Source: an uncultured Acidimicrobiaceae bacterium
Lineage (GTDB): Bacteria; Actinomycetota; Acidimicrobiia; Acidimicrobiales; SZUA-35
Reading direction: 5' to 3'
Length of the DNA: 58,996 nt
Assembly (NCBI GenBank): GCA_947259095.1
Contig: CAMYLA010000016.1
Location: 1 to 58,996, forward strand
Under the pieces are notes generated by a model, which saw nothing but the letters and a program-made list of their open reading frames with translations, did no database searches and was not told the DNA's origin. A program made the translations under genes and the position numbers. Positions 42,613 through 50,659 of this stretch are shown here, piece by piece (the stretch's first letter is position 1; each line of letters opens with the position of its first letter).

Positions 42613-43842
42613 TCAGCCCGGCTCCGAGATCTCCAGCGCCGGCACCGCCCGTACCAGCCTGCCGCCCCAGTCTGCGATGTAGCTCAACTGGCCGCCGATC
42701 TCGGTCATCAGATTCCATGGCAACACCAGCACGTAATCCGGCCGACGTTCCTGCAACACCGACTCGTCGACGATCGGCACCCGGCTGCCGGGGAGGAATT
42801 GGCCCTGCTTGTGGGGGTTGGCATCGACGACGAAGGCGACCCGATCGGCGCCGACACCGGAGTAGTTGAGCAGGGTGTTGCCCTTCGCCGCAGCGCCGTA
42901 GGCGGCCACGGTCCTGCCGTCGGCCTCCGCTTCGGCGAGGAACCGCAGCAGGCCGTCCCGTATTGCATCGACCCGGGGCTGGAACCCCTGATAGTAGGTG
43001 GCGGTGGACACCCCGTCGGCTTGTTCCCGGGCCAACAGGTCGGTCACGGCGGCGGTGATCGGTCTTGCTCCGGTATCGGATCGCTGGGCGAACACCCGCA
43101 GGCTCCCGCCATGGGTCGACAGCCGCTCCACGTCGAAGACGGTCAGTCCGTTGGCGGAGAAGATCCGGTCGACCGCGGTCAGCGAGAGGTACGAGTAGTG
43201 CTCGTGGTAGATGGTGTCGAACAGGCCCTCGGAGACCAGCACCCCGAGGTGGGGGAACTCGAAGGTGGACACGCCGTCCGATTTGAGCACCTCGGCGAAG
43301 CCGCCGACAAAATCGTTGATGTCCGGCACGTGGGCCAGCACGTTGTTGGCTGCGGTCAGGTCGGCCCGCCGACCGTCGGCCGCCAGCCGCCGACCGAGCT
43401 CGACCCCGAAGAACTCCTCGACGATGTCGATGCCCTTGTCCCGGGCTGCGGTGGCGGTGCTGGTTGTCGGCTCCACGCCGTAACAGGGGATACCGGCCGC
43501 TGCCACATACTGCAGGAGGTAGCCGTCATTGGCTGCAACCTCCATGACGCAGCTGCCACCATCAAGCTCGAACCGCTCGATCATGTCGTTGACGTATTGT
43601 TCGGAATGTTTCAACCAGGACGCCGAGTATGAACTGAAATAGGCGTATTCGGTGTCGAACAGCTCGTCGGCTGCGGCATGGTCCTCGGTCTGGACCAACC
43701 AGCAATTGGTGCAGACCAGCACCTTCAGGGGATACGACGCCTCCTCGGCCGCCGGGTCGGAGAGGTAGGCGTTCGACGGCGGTGAGTTGTCGAGGTCGAC
43801 GAAGACCAGCTGCAACTCGGTTCTACAATGACGACAGTCCAT
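42613..43842 (-). CDS. Class I SAM-dependent methyltransferase, sugar C-methyltransferase-like
   Basis: 409 residues. The N-terminus MDCRHCRTEL with a second CTNC pair is the zinc-binding domain of the NDP-hexose C-methyltransferase group (TylC3-like). The middle SAM domain has EVAANDGYLLQYVAAAGIPC. The putative catalytic part contains FEFPHLGVLVSEGLFDTIYH with EHYSYLSL. The C-terminal domain starts AAYGAAAKGNTLLNYSG and contains VDANPHKQGQFLPGSRVPI. Such enzymes methylate a keto sugar nucleotide. No other sugar-nucleotide genes are near, so it is an orphan here. Confidence 0.9.
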   Translation of the reverse strand: MDCRHCRTELQLVFVDLDNSPPSNAYLSDPAAEEASYPLKVLVCTNCWLVQTEDHAAADELFDTEYAYFSSYSASWLKHSEQYVNDMIERFELDGGSCVMEVAANDGYLLQYVAAAGIPCYGVEPTTSTATAARDKGIDIVEEFFGVELGRRLAADGRRADLTAANNVLAHVPDINDFVGGFAEVLKSDGVSTFEFPHLGVLVSEGLFDTIYHEHYSYLSLTAVDRIFSANGLTVFDVERLSTHGGSLRVFAQRSDTGARPITAAVTDLLAREQADGVSTATYYQGFQPRVDAIRDGLLRFLAEAEADGRTVAAYGAAAKGNTLLNYSGVGADRVAFVVDANPHKQGQFLPGSRVPIVDESVLQERRPDYVLVLPWNLMTEIGGQLSYIADWGGRLVRAVPALEISEPG

Positions 43843-44021
43843 GGGGCCCCGCTGTTGATTCGAATCGGATCACGTCGATGGTGCAAGCGGCCGAAATCAC
43901 CGCCCGACTTGGGTCCGGTGCGTCGACGCTGACGCTATCCTATTCGCCAGACGCGGTTCCTGTAGCGCTCGTGGGATCGAGGCGGCGTCGGAGTTTGACA
44001 CCGAGACAGGATGGAACCGCC

Positions 44022-44732
44022 GTGAGAACCGCTCTGCTTGTACTTCGTATCGCCGCTGCCGGCGCGCTTGGGCTTGCCGCCCTTGCCCTGCCGGCCGGTG
44101 CCTCGACCGACATCGCCATCGATTTCGATGAGTTGCAGTTCGGCCCGCCGGGCACGGTGCTGCAGGTTGCCGAGGTCGAGGTCGATCCCGAATTCGTGGG
44201 TGAGAAGTGCACGCTGGAGGTCCGAGCCGAGAACCAGGCATCGGTACACCTCGGCAACGACCTGATCGTGACCACCGGCTCGGTGCAGGCGGTGGTCATC
44301 GGCGTGGAAGACACGGCAAACGGGGGCACCGACCAGACCTACGACCTCGTGCTCGGGGAGACGATCACCATCGAGATCCGGTTCGGTCAGGACGGGATGT
44401 CCAGCCTCGGCTTCGGTCTCGCCTTCGATTGCCCCCAGCCGTCGACAGGAGGGCCGAACGTCGGCCCGCAGGTCGAGGCGACCACCTCCACCGCACCGAC
44501 CGCACCGGCGCTGGCCGCCACGTCGGCCACCTCCTCGACGGTCGCACCAGCCACCGCGGCACCGACCACTGCGACAACCGCACCGGCCGGTAGCTCGATC
44601 CCGTCGAATCTCACCACCCCCGGCGGTACCGGGACGGGCGTCCCGGCAACGGTGGCGGGCCGGGTGATCGATGGCCTGCCCGAGACACCGGCCGCCAAGG
44701 CCGTGACCGCCGCACCGGCCTACACCGGCTGA
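44022..44732 (+). CDS. Secreted Thr/Ala/Pro-rich protein of unknown function
   Basis: 236 residues from the GTG at 44022. A signal peptide is clear: VRTALLVLRIAAAGALGLAA and a cleavage-like LPAGASTD. The folded part (about 30-150) is beta-rich with FDELQFGPPGTVLQVAEVEV, a Cys in EKCTLEVRAEN and a second in AFDCPQPS that may pair. Residues 150-236 are a Thr/Ala/Pro/Ser linker ending GLPETPAAKAVTAAPAYTG. It has no sortase-type hydrophobic tail. Three bases after its stop the L,D-transpeptidase gene starts, so the two form an operon and probably act in the cell envelope. Confidence 0.75.
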   Translation: MRTALLVLRIAAAGALGLAALALPAGASTDIAIDFDELQFGPPGTVLQVAEVEVDPEFVGEKCTLEVRAENQASVHLGNDLIVTTGSVQAVVIGVEDTANGGTDQTYDLVLGETITIEIRFGQDGMSSLGFGLAFDCPQPSTGGPNVGPQVEATTSTAPTAPALAATSATSSTVAPATAAPTTATTAPAGSSIPSNLTTPGGTGTGVPATVAGRVIDGLPETPAAKAVTAAPAYTG

Positions 44733-44735
44733 TCG

Positions 44736-45533
44736 GTGTCGTCCCGACGATGGGGGGTCGCCGCCCTGGCGGTGGCCTCGATCCTGGCCGCCTGCAGCGA
44801 CGCCACGTCCGACCAGCAGGGCCGGGTCGAGATCGAGCAACCCGCCGAGCCGCCGGCTGACGACGACGCCGCCCGGCCCGATCAGCCGATCCCGACCCTG
44901 GCGTTCTCCGCCGATGAACCTCCGGCGGTGATCGTCGCCCAGGCCGCAGTGGACACCGTGGTCGCCCATCGCCTTCCCGACGCTGACAGTCCGGTTGTGG
45001 CCGAGCTGACCGATCCGACTGCAATCGGCGGACCGTTGGCCTTCCAATTGGTGGAAACCGAGCCGCCGGACGCCGGCTGGCTCGAGGTCCAGCTCCCGAT
45101 CCGGCCCAACGGGTCCACCGGCTGGGTCCGACAAAGCGATGTCGAGCTGTCGCAGAACCCCTATCGGGTCGAGATCGACACCGGCGACCACCGCCTCGAG
45201 GTCTACCGGAGCAACCTGCTGTGGCTGTCGACCGACGTGGCGATCGGGACCGGTGACACCCCGACCCCGCTTGGCCGGTTCTACATCATCGAGCTGCTGC
45301 AGCCGCCGACCCCGACCGGGCCCTACGGTTCATTCGCCTTCGGCCTTTCCGGCTTCAGCGAGACCCTGACCACCTTTGCCGGTGGCGACGGGGTGATCGG
45401 CATCCACGGCACGAATGACCCGTCGTCGCTCGGCACGGACGTCAGCCACGGATGCATCAGGGTAGCCAACGACATCATCGAATCGATGGCCGGCATCATC
45501 CCCCTCGGCACCCCGGTGGTCATCCAGGCCTGA
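44736..45533 (+). CDS. L,D-transpeptidase lipoprotein (YkuD domain)
   Basis: 265 residues from the GTG at 44736. The lipobox ASILAAC anchors it to the outer face of the membrane. An acidic linker and an SH3-like region (WLEVQLPIRPNGSTGWV) precede the YkuD domain. The catalytic motif HGTNDPSSLGTDVSHGCIRV contains both His residues and the active Cys. It makes 3-3 crosslinks or attaches proteins to peptidoglycan. The neighbouring secreted protein could be a partner or substrate. Confidence 0.93.
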   Translation: MSSRRWGVAALAVASILAACSDATSDQQGRVEIEQPAEPPADDDAARPDQPIPTLAFSADEPPAVIVAQAAVDTVVAHRLPDADSPVVAELTDPTAIGGPLAFQLVETEPPDAGWLEVQLPIRPNGSTGWVRQSDVELSQNPYRVEIDTGDHRLEVYRSNLLWLSTDVAIGTGDTPTPLGRFYIIELLQPPTPTGPYGSFAFGLSGFSETLTTFAGGDGVIGIHGTNDPSSLGTDVSHGCIRVANDIIESMAGIIPLGTPVVIQA

Positions 45534-45588
45534 GCGGACCGGGGAGGGCGGCCGTTGCCGTTCGGTGCTGACCCGTGGCGGCGCGCCG

Positions 45589-47271
45589 TCAGCCGGCCTG
45601 GCGCCGCTTCTGGATGTTGGCCCACTCGTCGCGTAGTCCGACCGTGCGGTGGAAGACCGCCGGATCGTCGAGGTCGGCTGCGAAGTAGCCCAACCGCTCG
45701 AACTGCACCACCTGCCCCGGTGAGACATCGCCGAGGGCCGGTTCCAGCATGGCGCCGGTCAGCGTCTCCCGGGATTGCGGGTTGAGGCTGGCCAGCGGGT
45801 CGGCGCCGTCGGCGCCGGGGTGGGGATCGGTGAACAACCGGTCGTAGAGGTTGACGGTGCGCCCGATGCCATGAGCCGCCGAAACCCAGTGGATCGTGGC
45901 CTTGACCTTTCTGCCGTCGGGGGTGCTGCCGCCCTCGCTCTGGGGATCGTAGGTGCAGTGGACCTCGGTCACGTTGCCCTGTTCGTCGGTGGTGACATCG
46001 GTGGCCGTGATGTAGTAGCCGGCCCGCAGCCTGACCTCCCGGCCCGGTGACAGTCGGTAGTACTTGGGTGGTGGCTCCAGCTTGAAGTCATCCTGTTCGA
46101 TCCACAGCTCACCGGAGAACGGCACCTTTCGGGTGCCGGCCGAGTCGTTCTGGGGGTTGTTCACCGCTTCGACCGAGAGCTCCTCGCCCTCCGGCCAGTT
46201 GGTGATGATGACCTTGAGTGGTCGCAGCACCGCCATCCGCCGCAGCGCCGACTCGTTCAGCTCCGTCCGGACGAACGACTCGAGCAGTTCGATGTCGTGC
46301 ACGCTGTTGGTTCTGGCAACGCCGATCTTGTCGACGAAGGCCCGGATGGCCGACGCCGGATAGCCCCGACGGCGCAGTCCGCTGAGGGTCGGCATCCGGG
46401 GATCGTCCCAGCCGTCGACCGTGCCGTCCGCCACAATGGCGGCCAGCTTGCGTTTCGACAACACCGTGTGGGTCAGCGCCAACCTGGCGAACTCGGTCTG
46501 CTCCGGCTTCTCGTGGGGAAGATCGAGGTGCTCCAGACACCAGTCGTACAAGGGTCGGTGGTCGGAGAACTCCAGGGTGCACAGCGATTGTGTGACCCCC
46601 TCGATGGCGTCGGATTGGCCGTGGGCCCAGTCGTAGGTGGGGTAGATGATCCACGAGTCGGCGGTCCGGTGATGCTGCGACCGGCGGATCCGGTACAGGA
46701 TCGGATCACGGAGCTGCATGTTCTCGTGCTGCATGTCGATCTTGGCCCGCAGGACCTTGGCCCCATCGGCGAACTCCCCATCCCGCATGCCCCGGAACAG
46801 CGCCAGGTTCTCCTCGGGGGTTCGGTTTCGGTACGGGCTCTCGACGCCGGGCTGCCCGAAGCCGCCCCGCTGGGCGGAAATGACGTCGGCGTCCTGATCA
46901 TCGACGTAGGCCAGGCCCTGCTCGATCAGGTGCTCGGCCCAGTCGTAGAGCTGCTGGAAGTAGTCCGAGGCGTATTTGGTCTCGCTCGACGAGGTGTAGC
47001 CGAGCCACGCCAGGTCGGCCTCGATGCTGTCGATGAACTCCTGATCCTCGGTGTCGGGATTGGTGTCGTCGAAGCGGAGGTTGCAGGTCCCGTCGAATTC
47101 GTCGGCCAGGCCAAAGTTGAGACAGATCGACTTGGCGTGGCCGATATGGAGGTAGCCGTTCGGCTCCGGTGGGAATCGGGTCTGGACCCGCTGCCCGAAC
47201 TTCCCGGCGGCCAGGTCCTCGATCACCTTGGCCCGAACGAAATCGGTCGAGTTCGAATCAGCGGTAGTCAC
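45589..47271 (-). CDS. glnS: Glutaminyl-tRNA synthetase
   Basis: 560 residues from the GTG at 47271. Class I synthetase: HIGH motif in PNGYLHIGHAKSICLNFG, second signature LSKRKLAAIV, and GlnRS-type blocks RFDDTNPDTEDQEFIDSI and SWIIYPTYDWAHGQSDAIEG. The C-terminal beta-barrel anticodon domain is complete (KVIITNWPEGEEL onward). It charges tRNA-Gln directly. The long open frame upstream of 47271 is antisense to the DUF885 gene and not coding; the two genes are divergent with 72 bases between. Confidence 0.96.
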   Translation of the reverse strand: MTTADSNSTDFVRAKVIEDLAAGKFGQRVQTRFPPEPNGYLHIGHAKSICLNFGLADEFDGTCNLRFDDTNPDTEDQEFIDSIEADLAWLGYTSSSETKYASDYFQQLYDWAEHLIEQGLAYVDDQDADVISAQRGGFGQPGVESPYRNRTPEENLALFRGMRDGEFADGAKVLRAKIDMQHENMQLRDPILYRIRRSQHHRTADSWIIYPTYDWAHGQSDAIEGVTQSLCTLEFSDHRPLYDWCLEHLDLPHEKPEQTEFARLALTHTVLSKRKLAAIVADGTVDGWDDPRMPTLSGLRRRGYPASAIRAFVDKIGVARTNSVHDIELLESFVRTELNESALRRMAVLRPLKVIITNWPEGEELSVEAVNNPQNDSAGTRKVPFSGELWIEQDDFKLEPPPKYYRLSPGREVRLRAGYYITATDVTTDEQGNVTEVHCTYDPQSEGGSTPDGRKVKATIHWVSAAHGIGRTVNLYDRLFTDPHPGADGADPLASLNPQSRETLTGAMLEPALGDVSPGQVVQFERLGYFAADLDDPAVFHRTVGLRDEWANIQKRRQAG

Positions 47272-47343
47272 AGGATGCCAGAGTAGCTCGCTGTACCGCC
47301 GGCTCCTGCTGATTTGCCCTCGTCCACAACCTAGGCTGAGCCG

Positions 47344-49050
47344 ATGGCAGACATCTTTCCCCTGAGTGACGAGGTGGTCGACCGTCTGGCCGAGGACGAT
47401 CCGATCCTGGCCACCTATCAGGGCATTGCGGGCCATGACCACCGCTGGCCCGATCTGTCGCCGGGGGGACGGGCCGCCACCGCCGACCTGATCCAACAGG
47501 CCAGGGCCGAGGCGCTGAACTGCCCGATGTCGACCGACCGGGATCGCCTGGCCCAGGAGGTTCTCGTCGGATACTGCGACGAGCACCTCGTCGACCACGA
47601 GTCGAAGTCCTATCACTACGAGCTCAACAACATCTCCTCGGCCCACCAGACGCTCCGGTTCGTCTACGGCTCGCAGCCAACGGTGACCGCGACCGACTGG
47701 GAGGCGGTCATCGAGCGGGTTCGCACCGTGTCGGAACCACTCGAAGGCTTCCGCCAGTCGCTCGAGGAGGGCAGGCGGGCCGGCCGGACGGTCAGTCGGC
47801 GCCAGGTCGAGACGGTCATCGAGCAGGGCGACGTCGCCGTTGGTGATCGGTCGCCGTTCGAAGAACTGCGGCCCCGCCTCGTCACTGCCGGCGAGGCCGG
47901 TCAGATCGACACTGCCGGCGAGGCCGGTCAGATCGACACCGCCGGCTTGACGGCCGATCTCGACCGGGCCATCGATGCCGCCAAAGAGGCCTTCGCCGGG
48001 TTCAACAACTATCTGCGCACCACCTACCTGCCGGAGGCCGAACCGTCGGACCCCGCCGGCGAGGACCGCTACGTCCTGGCCGCCAGGCGGTTCCTCGGCA
48101 CCGAACTGGATCTCCGGGCCACCTATCGCTGGGGCTGGGACGAGGTCGAGCGGCTGTGGGCCGAGATGCAGGCCGCCTGCGCCGCCATCGACGCCGACCT
48201 CCCGCCGGCAGCGGTGATCGAGAAGCTGCAGACCGATCCCGAGTATGCGGTCGCATCGCCGGAGGAGTTCGTCGAGGTGATGTTGGCTCGCCAACACCAG
48301 GCGTTGGCCAATCTCGATGGCGTGCACTTCGATGTGCCGGAACAGGTCCGGGCCATCGACGTCAAGGTGGAACCGGCCGGCGGGGCTGCGGCCGCCCACT
48401 ACGTTGGCCCGTCGGAGGACTTCAGCCGGGCGGGGTCGGTGTGGTACCCGATCGCCGGGCAACGGCATTTCCCGCTGTTCCGGGAGGTCACGACCGCCTA
48501 CCACGAGGGGTTCCCCGGGCACCATCTCCAGGTCGGGGTGCAGACCACCCTGTCCGACGAGCTCTCACGTTTCCATCGAACGTTGGCCTGGTACCCGGGG
48601 TCGGGCGAAGGATGGGCCCTCTACGCCGAGCACCTGATGGGCGAACTGGGCTACCTGGAGCGCCCGGAGTACATTGTCGGCCTGCTGTCGAGCCAGCTGC
48701 TGCGGTCCTGCCGGGTGGCGATCGACATCGGCACCCATCTGGAGCTGGCCATCCCCGACGACGTGTCGTTCCATCCCGGCGAGCGCTGGAGCTTCGAACT
48801 GGCCTATGAGCTGCTGACCGGGCGAGCGCTCGAATCGCCGGCCTCGGCCGCCTCGGAGGTCACCCGGTATTTTGGCTGGCCCGGTCAGGCCATCTCCTAC
48901 AAGGTGGGGGAGCAGGCCATCCTCGACCTGCGGGCCGAACGGGCCGCGGCCGGTGGGTTCGACGCCAAATCGTTCCACTCCGACGTCCTGAGGGTCGGCT
49001 CGGTCGGACTCGACCTGCTGCGACGCCGGCTGACCGAAGCACAATCGTAG
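47344..49050 (+). CDS. DUF885-family putative metallohydrolase
   Basis: 568 residues. The motif TTAYHEGFPGHHLQVGVQ is the HExxxGH-like metal site typical of DUF885 proteins, with downstream SGEGWALYAEHLMGELG supplying another conserved Glu. The family is related to M32/M3-like peptidases, but substrates are unknown. No signal peptide. Residues about 181-200 contain a nine-residue direct repeat (TAGEAGQID twice) encoded by a 27-bp tandem duplication at 47884-47937. The stop at 49050 abuts a truncated gene on the opposite strand. Confidence 0.88.
   Translation: MADIFPLSDEVVDRLAEDDPILATYQGIAGHDHRWPDLSPGGRAATADLIQQARAEALNCPMSTDRDRLAQEVLVGYCDEHLVDHESKSYHYELNNISSAHQTLRFVYGSQPTVTATDWEAVIERVRTVSEPLEGFRQSLEEGRRAGRTVSRRQVETVIEQGDVAVGDRSPFEELRPRLVTAGEAGQIDTAGEAGQIDTAGLTADLDRAIDAAKEAFAGFNNYLRTTYLPEAEPSDPAGEDRYVLAARRFLGTELDLRATYRWGWDEVERLWAEMQAACAAIDADLPPAAVIEKLQTDPEYAVASPEEFVEVMLARQHQALANLDGVHFDVPEQVRAIDVKVEPAGGAAAAHYVGPSEDFSRAGSVWYPIAGQRHFPLFREVTTAYHEGFPGHHLQVGVQTTLSDELSRFHRTLAWYPGSGEGWALYAEHLMGELGYLERPEYIVGLLSSQLLRSCRVAIDIGTHLELAIPDDVSFHPGERWSFELAYELLTGRALESPASAASEVTRYFGWPGQAISYKVGEQAILDLRAERAAAGGFDAKSFHSDVLRVGSVGLDLLRRRLTEAQS
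47884..47937. repeat. 27-bp perfect tandem duplication inside the DUF885 gene
   Basis: Two copies of a 27-base unit starting ACTGCCGGCGAGGCCGG at 47884-47910 and 47911-47937, in frame, repeating nine residues. The sequence continues briefly as a third partial unit. Confidence 0.9.
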
Positions 49051-49329
49051 GAGCCGGTGGCCGAGCCGTTCCCCGGTGCCCCGGAAACCGTGGGCCCACA
49101 TGACCAGCTCGCCATTCCAGTCGGCTGGAACCTCGTAACGGTACCCGGCCTCTCGATACACGCCCCATTGACGATTGCTGTCCTCGAACCCGGCGATCGC
49201 CTCGAACGGCAGCGACTCCTCATCGACGAAGTACTCCACCGGAGCCTCGGGTTCCTGGCCGCTGGACGGGCTGGCCAGCAGCGTCAGGAACATCGTGCAG
49301 GCAAAAAGAGAGACGGCGAGGCGTCGCAT
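49051..49329 (-). pseudogene. 5' remnant of a secreted hydrolase-like gene, truncated at the DUF885 gene
   Basis: An intact beginning is visible: AAGGAG five bases before ATG 49329, a signal peptide (MRRLAVSLFACTMFLTLLAS), then YEVPADWNGELVMWAHGFRG. That last block resembles the N-terminal strand and oxyanion region of secreted alpha/beta hydrolases. After GTGERL (about 49072-49061) the sequence stops looking like the family, and the frame continues antisense into the end of the DUF885 gene. The catalytic part is therefore missing. About 90 residues remain. The start signals are well preserved, suggesting recent truncation. Confidence 0.65.
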
Positions 49330-49420
49330 AGGGCTCCTTGGTCTTTCGGCCCCCGAGCTGCTCGCTGGTCCTGGTAGCAGGAGGATAGAGCAACATGAAT
49401 ACAAGTGAAACTGTATGAAT

Positions 49421-50515
49421 CTACCTCAACCGATAGCCGTCACCGCAGAGGCCGGCCGCCGCCCTGAGGTGTTCGGTGAGATCTGCCAGTCGACTGGAGG
49501 CGTTCAGCCCGCTGGTGCTGGGCATCACGTAGACCGAGGCACCACCGATCCGTTCCCGCTGAGGTCCGGCGGTGGCTTTACGGTCCACTGCGGTCCGCCA
49601 GCCGGCCAGACCGACGAAACAGATCGTCGCCGGTTGCAGCCAACCGGCCAGCCGCTCCACCCGCTGGAGGCCCTCGGCGTACTCCTCTGCCGACAACTCG
49701 TCGGCCCGCCTCGTCGGTCGCTTGGCGAGATCGGTCATCCCAACGCCATGGTGGACCAGCGCGTGGCGAGGATCACGGTCCCGGGAGACCAGCCCGGCTT
49801 GCAGAGCGGCCGGCCAGAACCGGTTGCCAGGTCTGGCGAAGCCGACACCGACCTCGGCCGAGTGGATGCTGGGGTTGAGGCCACAGACCAGCATCGTCAT
49901 CGACGGGCCGACCGTGTCTGGCAGGGTGAAGCGGCGGCGCAGCCGGAGCTCGAACCGGCTGGGCCGCCCGTCGCCCCGCCTCCGTCGCAGCTGCGCCATC
50001 TCGAAGCCGGCGCCCCAACACATGTCCCGCAATCTCGGTTCGGTCCAGCCGGAAAACAGTCGCCCGGCGAAGGGACCGGTGCCCCGGAACTCGTCACCGG
50101 ACTCATCGCCGAACAGGGTCACGAAGGCAAGGCCGTCTGGTGCAAGCACCCGATGGAGTTCGGCCAGGGCCAGGGGGACCTCGCCGGCCGGCAGATGGAC
50201 GTAGACCCGATTGGCCAGCGCGCCCGCGATCGATCCGGTGGCGAAGGGCAGCGATTCCGCCAGCGACCGGACCGGCCGTGCAGCCGGTGCGTTGTCGGCC
50301 ACCATGGCCAACATCGCGTTCGATACGTCGAGCGCGATCGTCGGCGGTCGCCGCCCGGTCAGGTGCCAACCGGGCCCGCAGCCGATGTCGAGCAGCCGGC
50401 CACCGAGGCGTTGCCGATCGATCCAGTCGACCTGAATCTTGTCCCCGGCGGAGCGGGCGGCGACCCAGCGGTCAGCCAGGCTCTCGTACACCTCGATGGT
50501 CTTCGGGTCTGCCAT
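49421..50515 (-). CDS. Fusion of a SAM methyltransferase domain with a Mug-type mismatch-specific uracil/thymine DNA glycosylase
   Basis: 364 residues. Residues 1-195 form a class I methyltransferase: motif I LLDIGCGPGWHL (41-52), IALDVSNAML and the post-II segment HRVLAPDGLAFVTLFGDESG. Residues about 206-355 form a Mug/TDG domain: VCGLNPSIHSAEVGVGFARP with GNRFW, VGMTDLAKRPTRRADELS, CFVGLAGWRTAV and the MPSTSGLNASS loop. In E. coli Mug the first motif is GINPG with the catalytic Asn; here it reads GLNPS, keeping Asn. The joint is short (RRRFTLPDTVGPS). No stop or frameshift separates the domains, so a single polypeptide is expected. The glycosylase would remove U or T from mismatches; the methyltransferase target is unknown. 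Confidence 0.9.
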   Translation of the reverse strand: MADPKTIEVYESLADRWVAARSAGDKIQVDWIDRQRLGGRLLDIGCGPGWHLTGRRPPTIALDVSNAMLAMVADNAPAARPVRSLAESLPFATGSIAGALANRVYVHLPAGEVPLALAELHRVLAPDGLAFVTLFGDESGDEFRGTGPFAGRLFSGWTEPRLRDMCWGAGFEMAQLRRRRGDGRPSRFELRLRRRFTLPDTVGPSMTMLVCGLNPSIHSAEVGVGFARPGNRFWPAALQAGLVSRDRDPRHALVHHGVGMTDLAKRPTRRADELSAEEYAEGLQRVERLAGWLQPATICFVGLAGWRTAVDRKATAGPQRERIGGASVYVMPSTSGLNASSRLADLTEHLRAAAGLCGDGYRLR

Positions 50516-50659
50516 CGTGGCTCCAGTTCCGGCCTCGGCGATCGAAGGAAACCTCGGCTCAGGGGCGAGTGTTGCGCCCGGGGATCCTTCTCAGAGTATC
50601 GAGACCGCCGACAGCCGACAGGGCTGGTCACCATCGGTCGCAGTACCTAAGGTCGTGCG

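Noticed and set aside
44684..44732. Sortase signal (LPETP) at the end of the secreted Thr/Ala-rich protein
   Set aside because: The motif is LPETP rather than LPxTG and there is no hydrophobic segment or basic tail after it.
47272..48525. N-terminal extension of glnS by about 418 codons
   Set aside because: The extension is antisense to the DUF885 gene; GlnRS homology begins right after the GTG at 47271.
48565..49404. A 279-residue minus-strand gene from 49404 to 48565
   Set aside because: Only the first 90 or so residues look like a protein; the rest is antisense to the conserved end of the DUF885 gene, so it is annotated as a truncated remnant.
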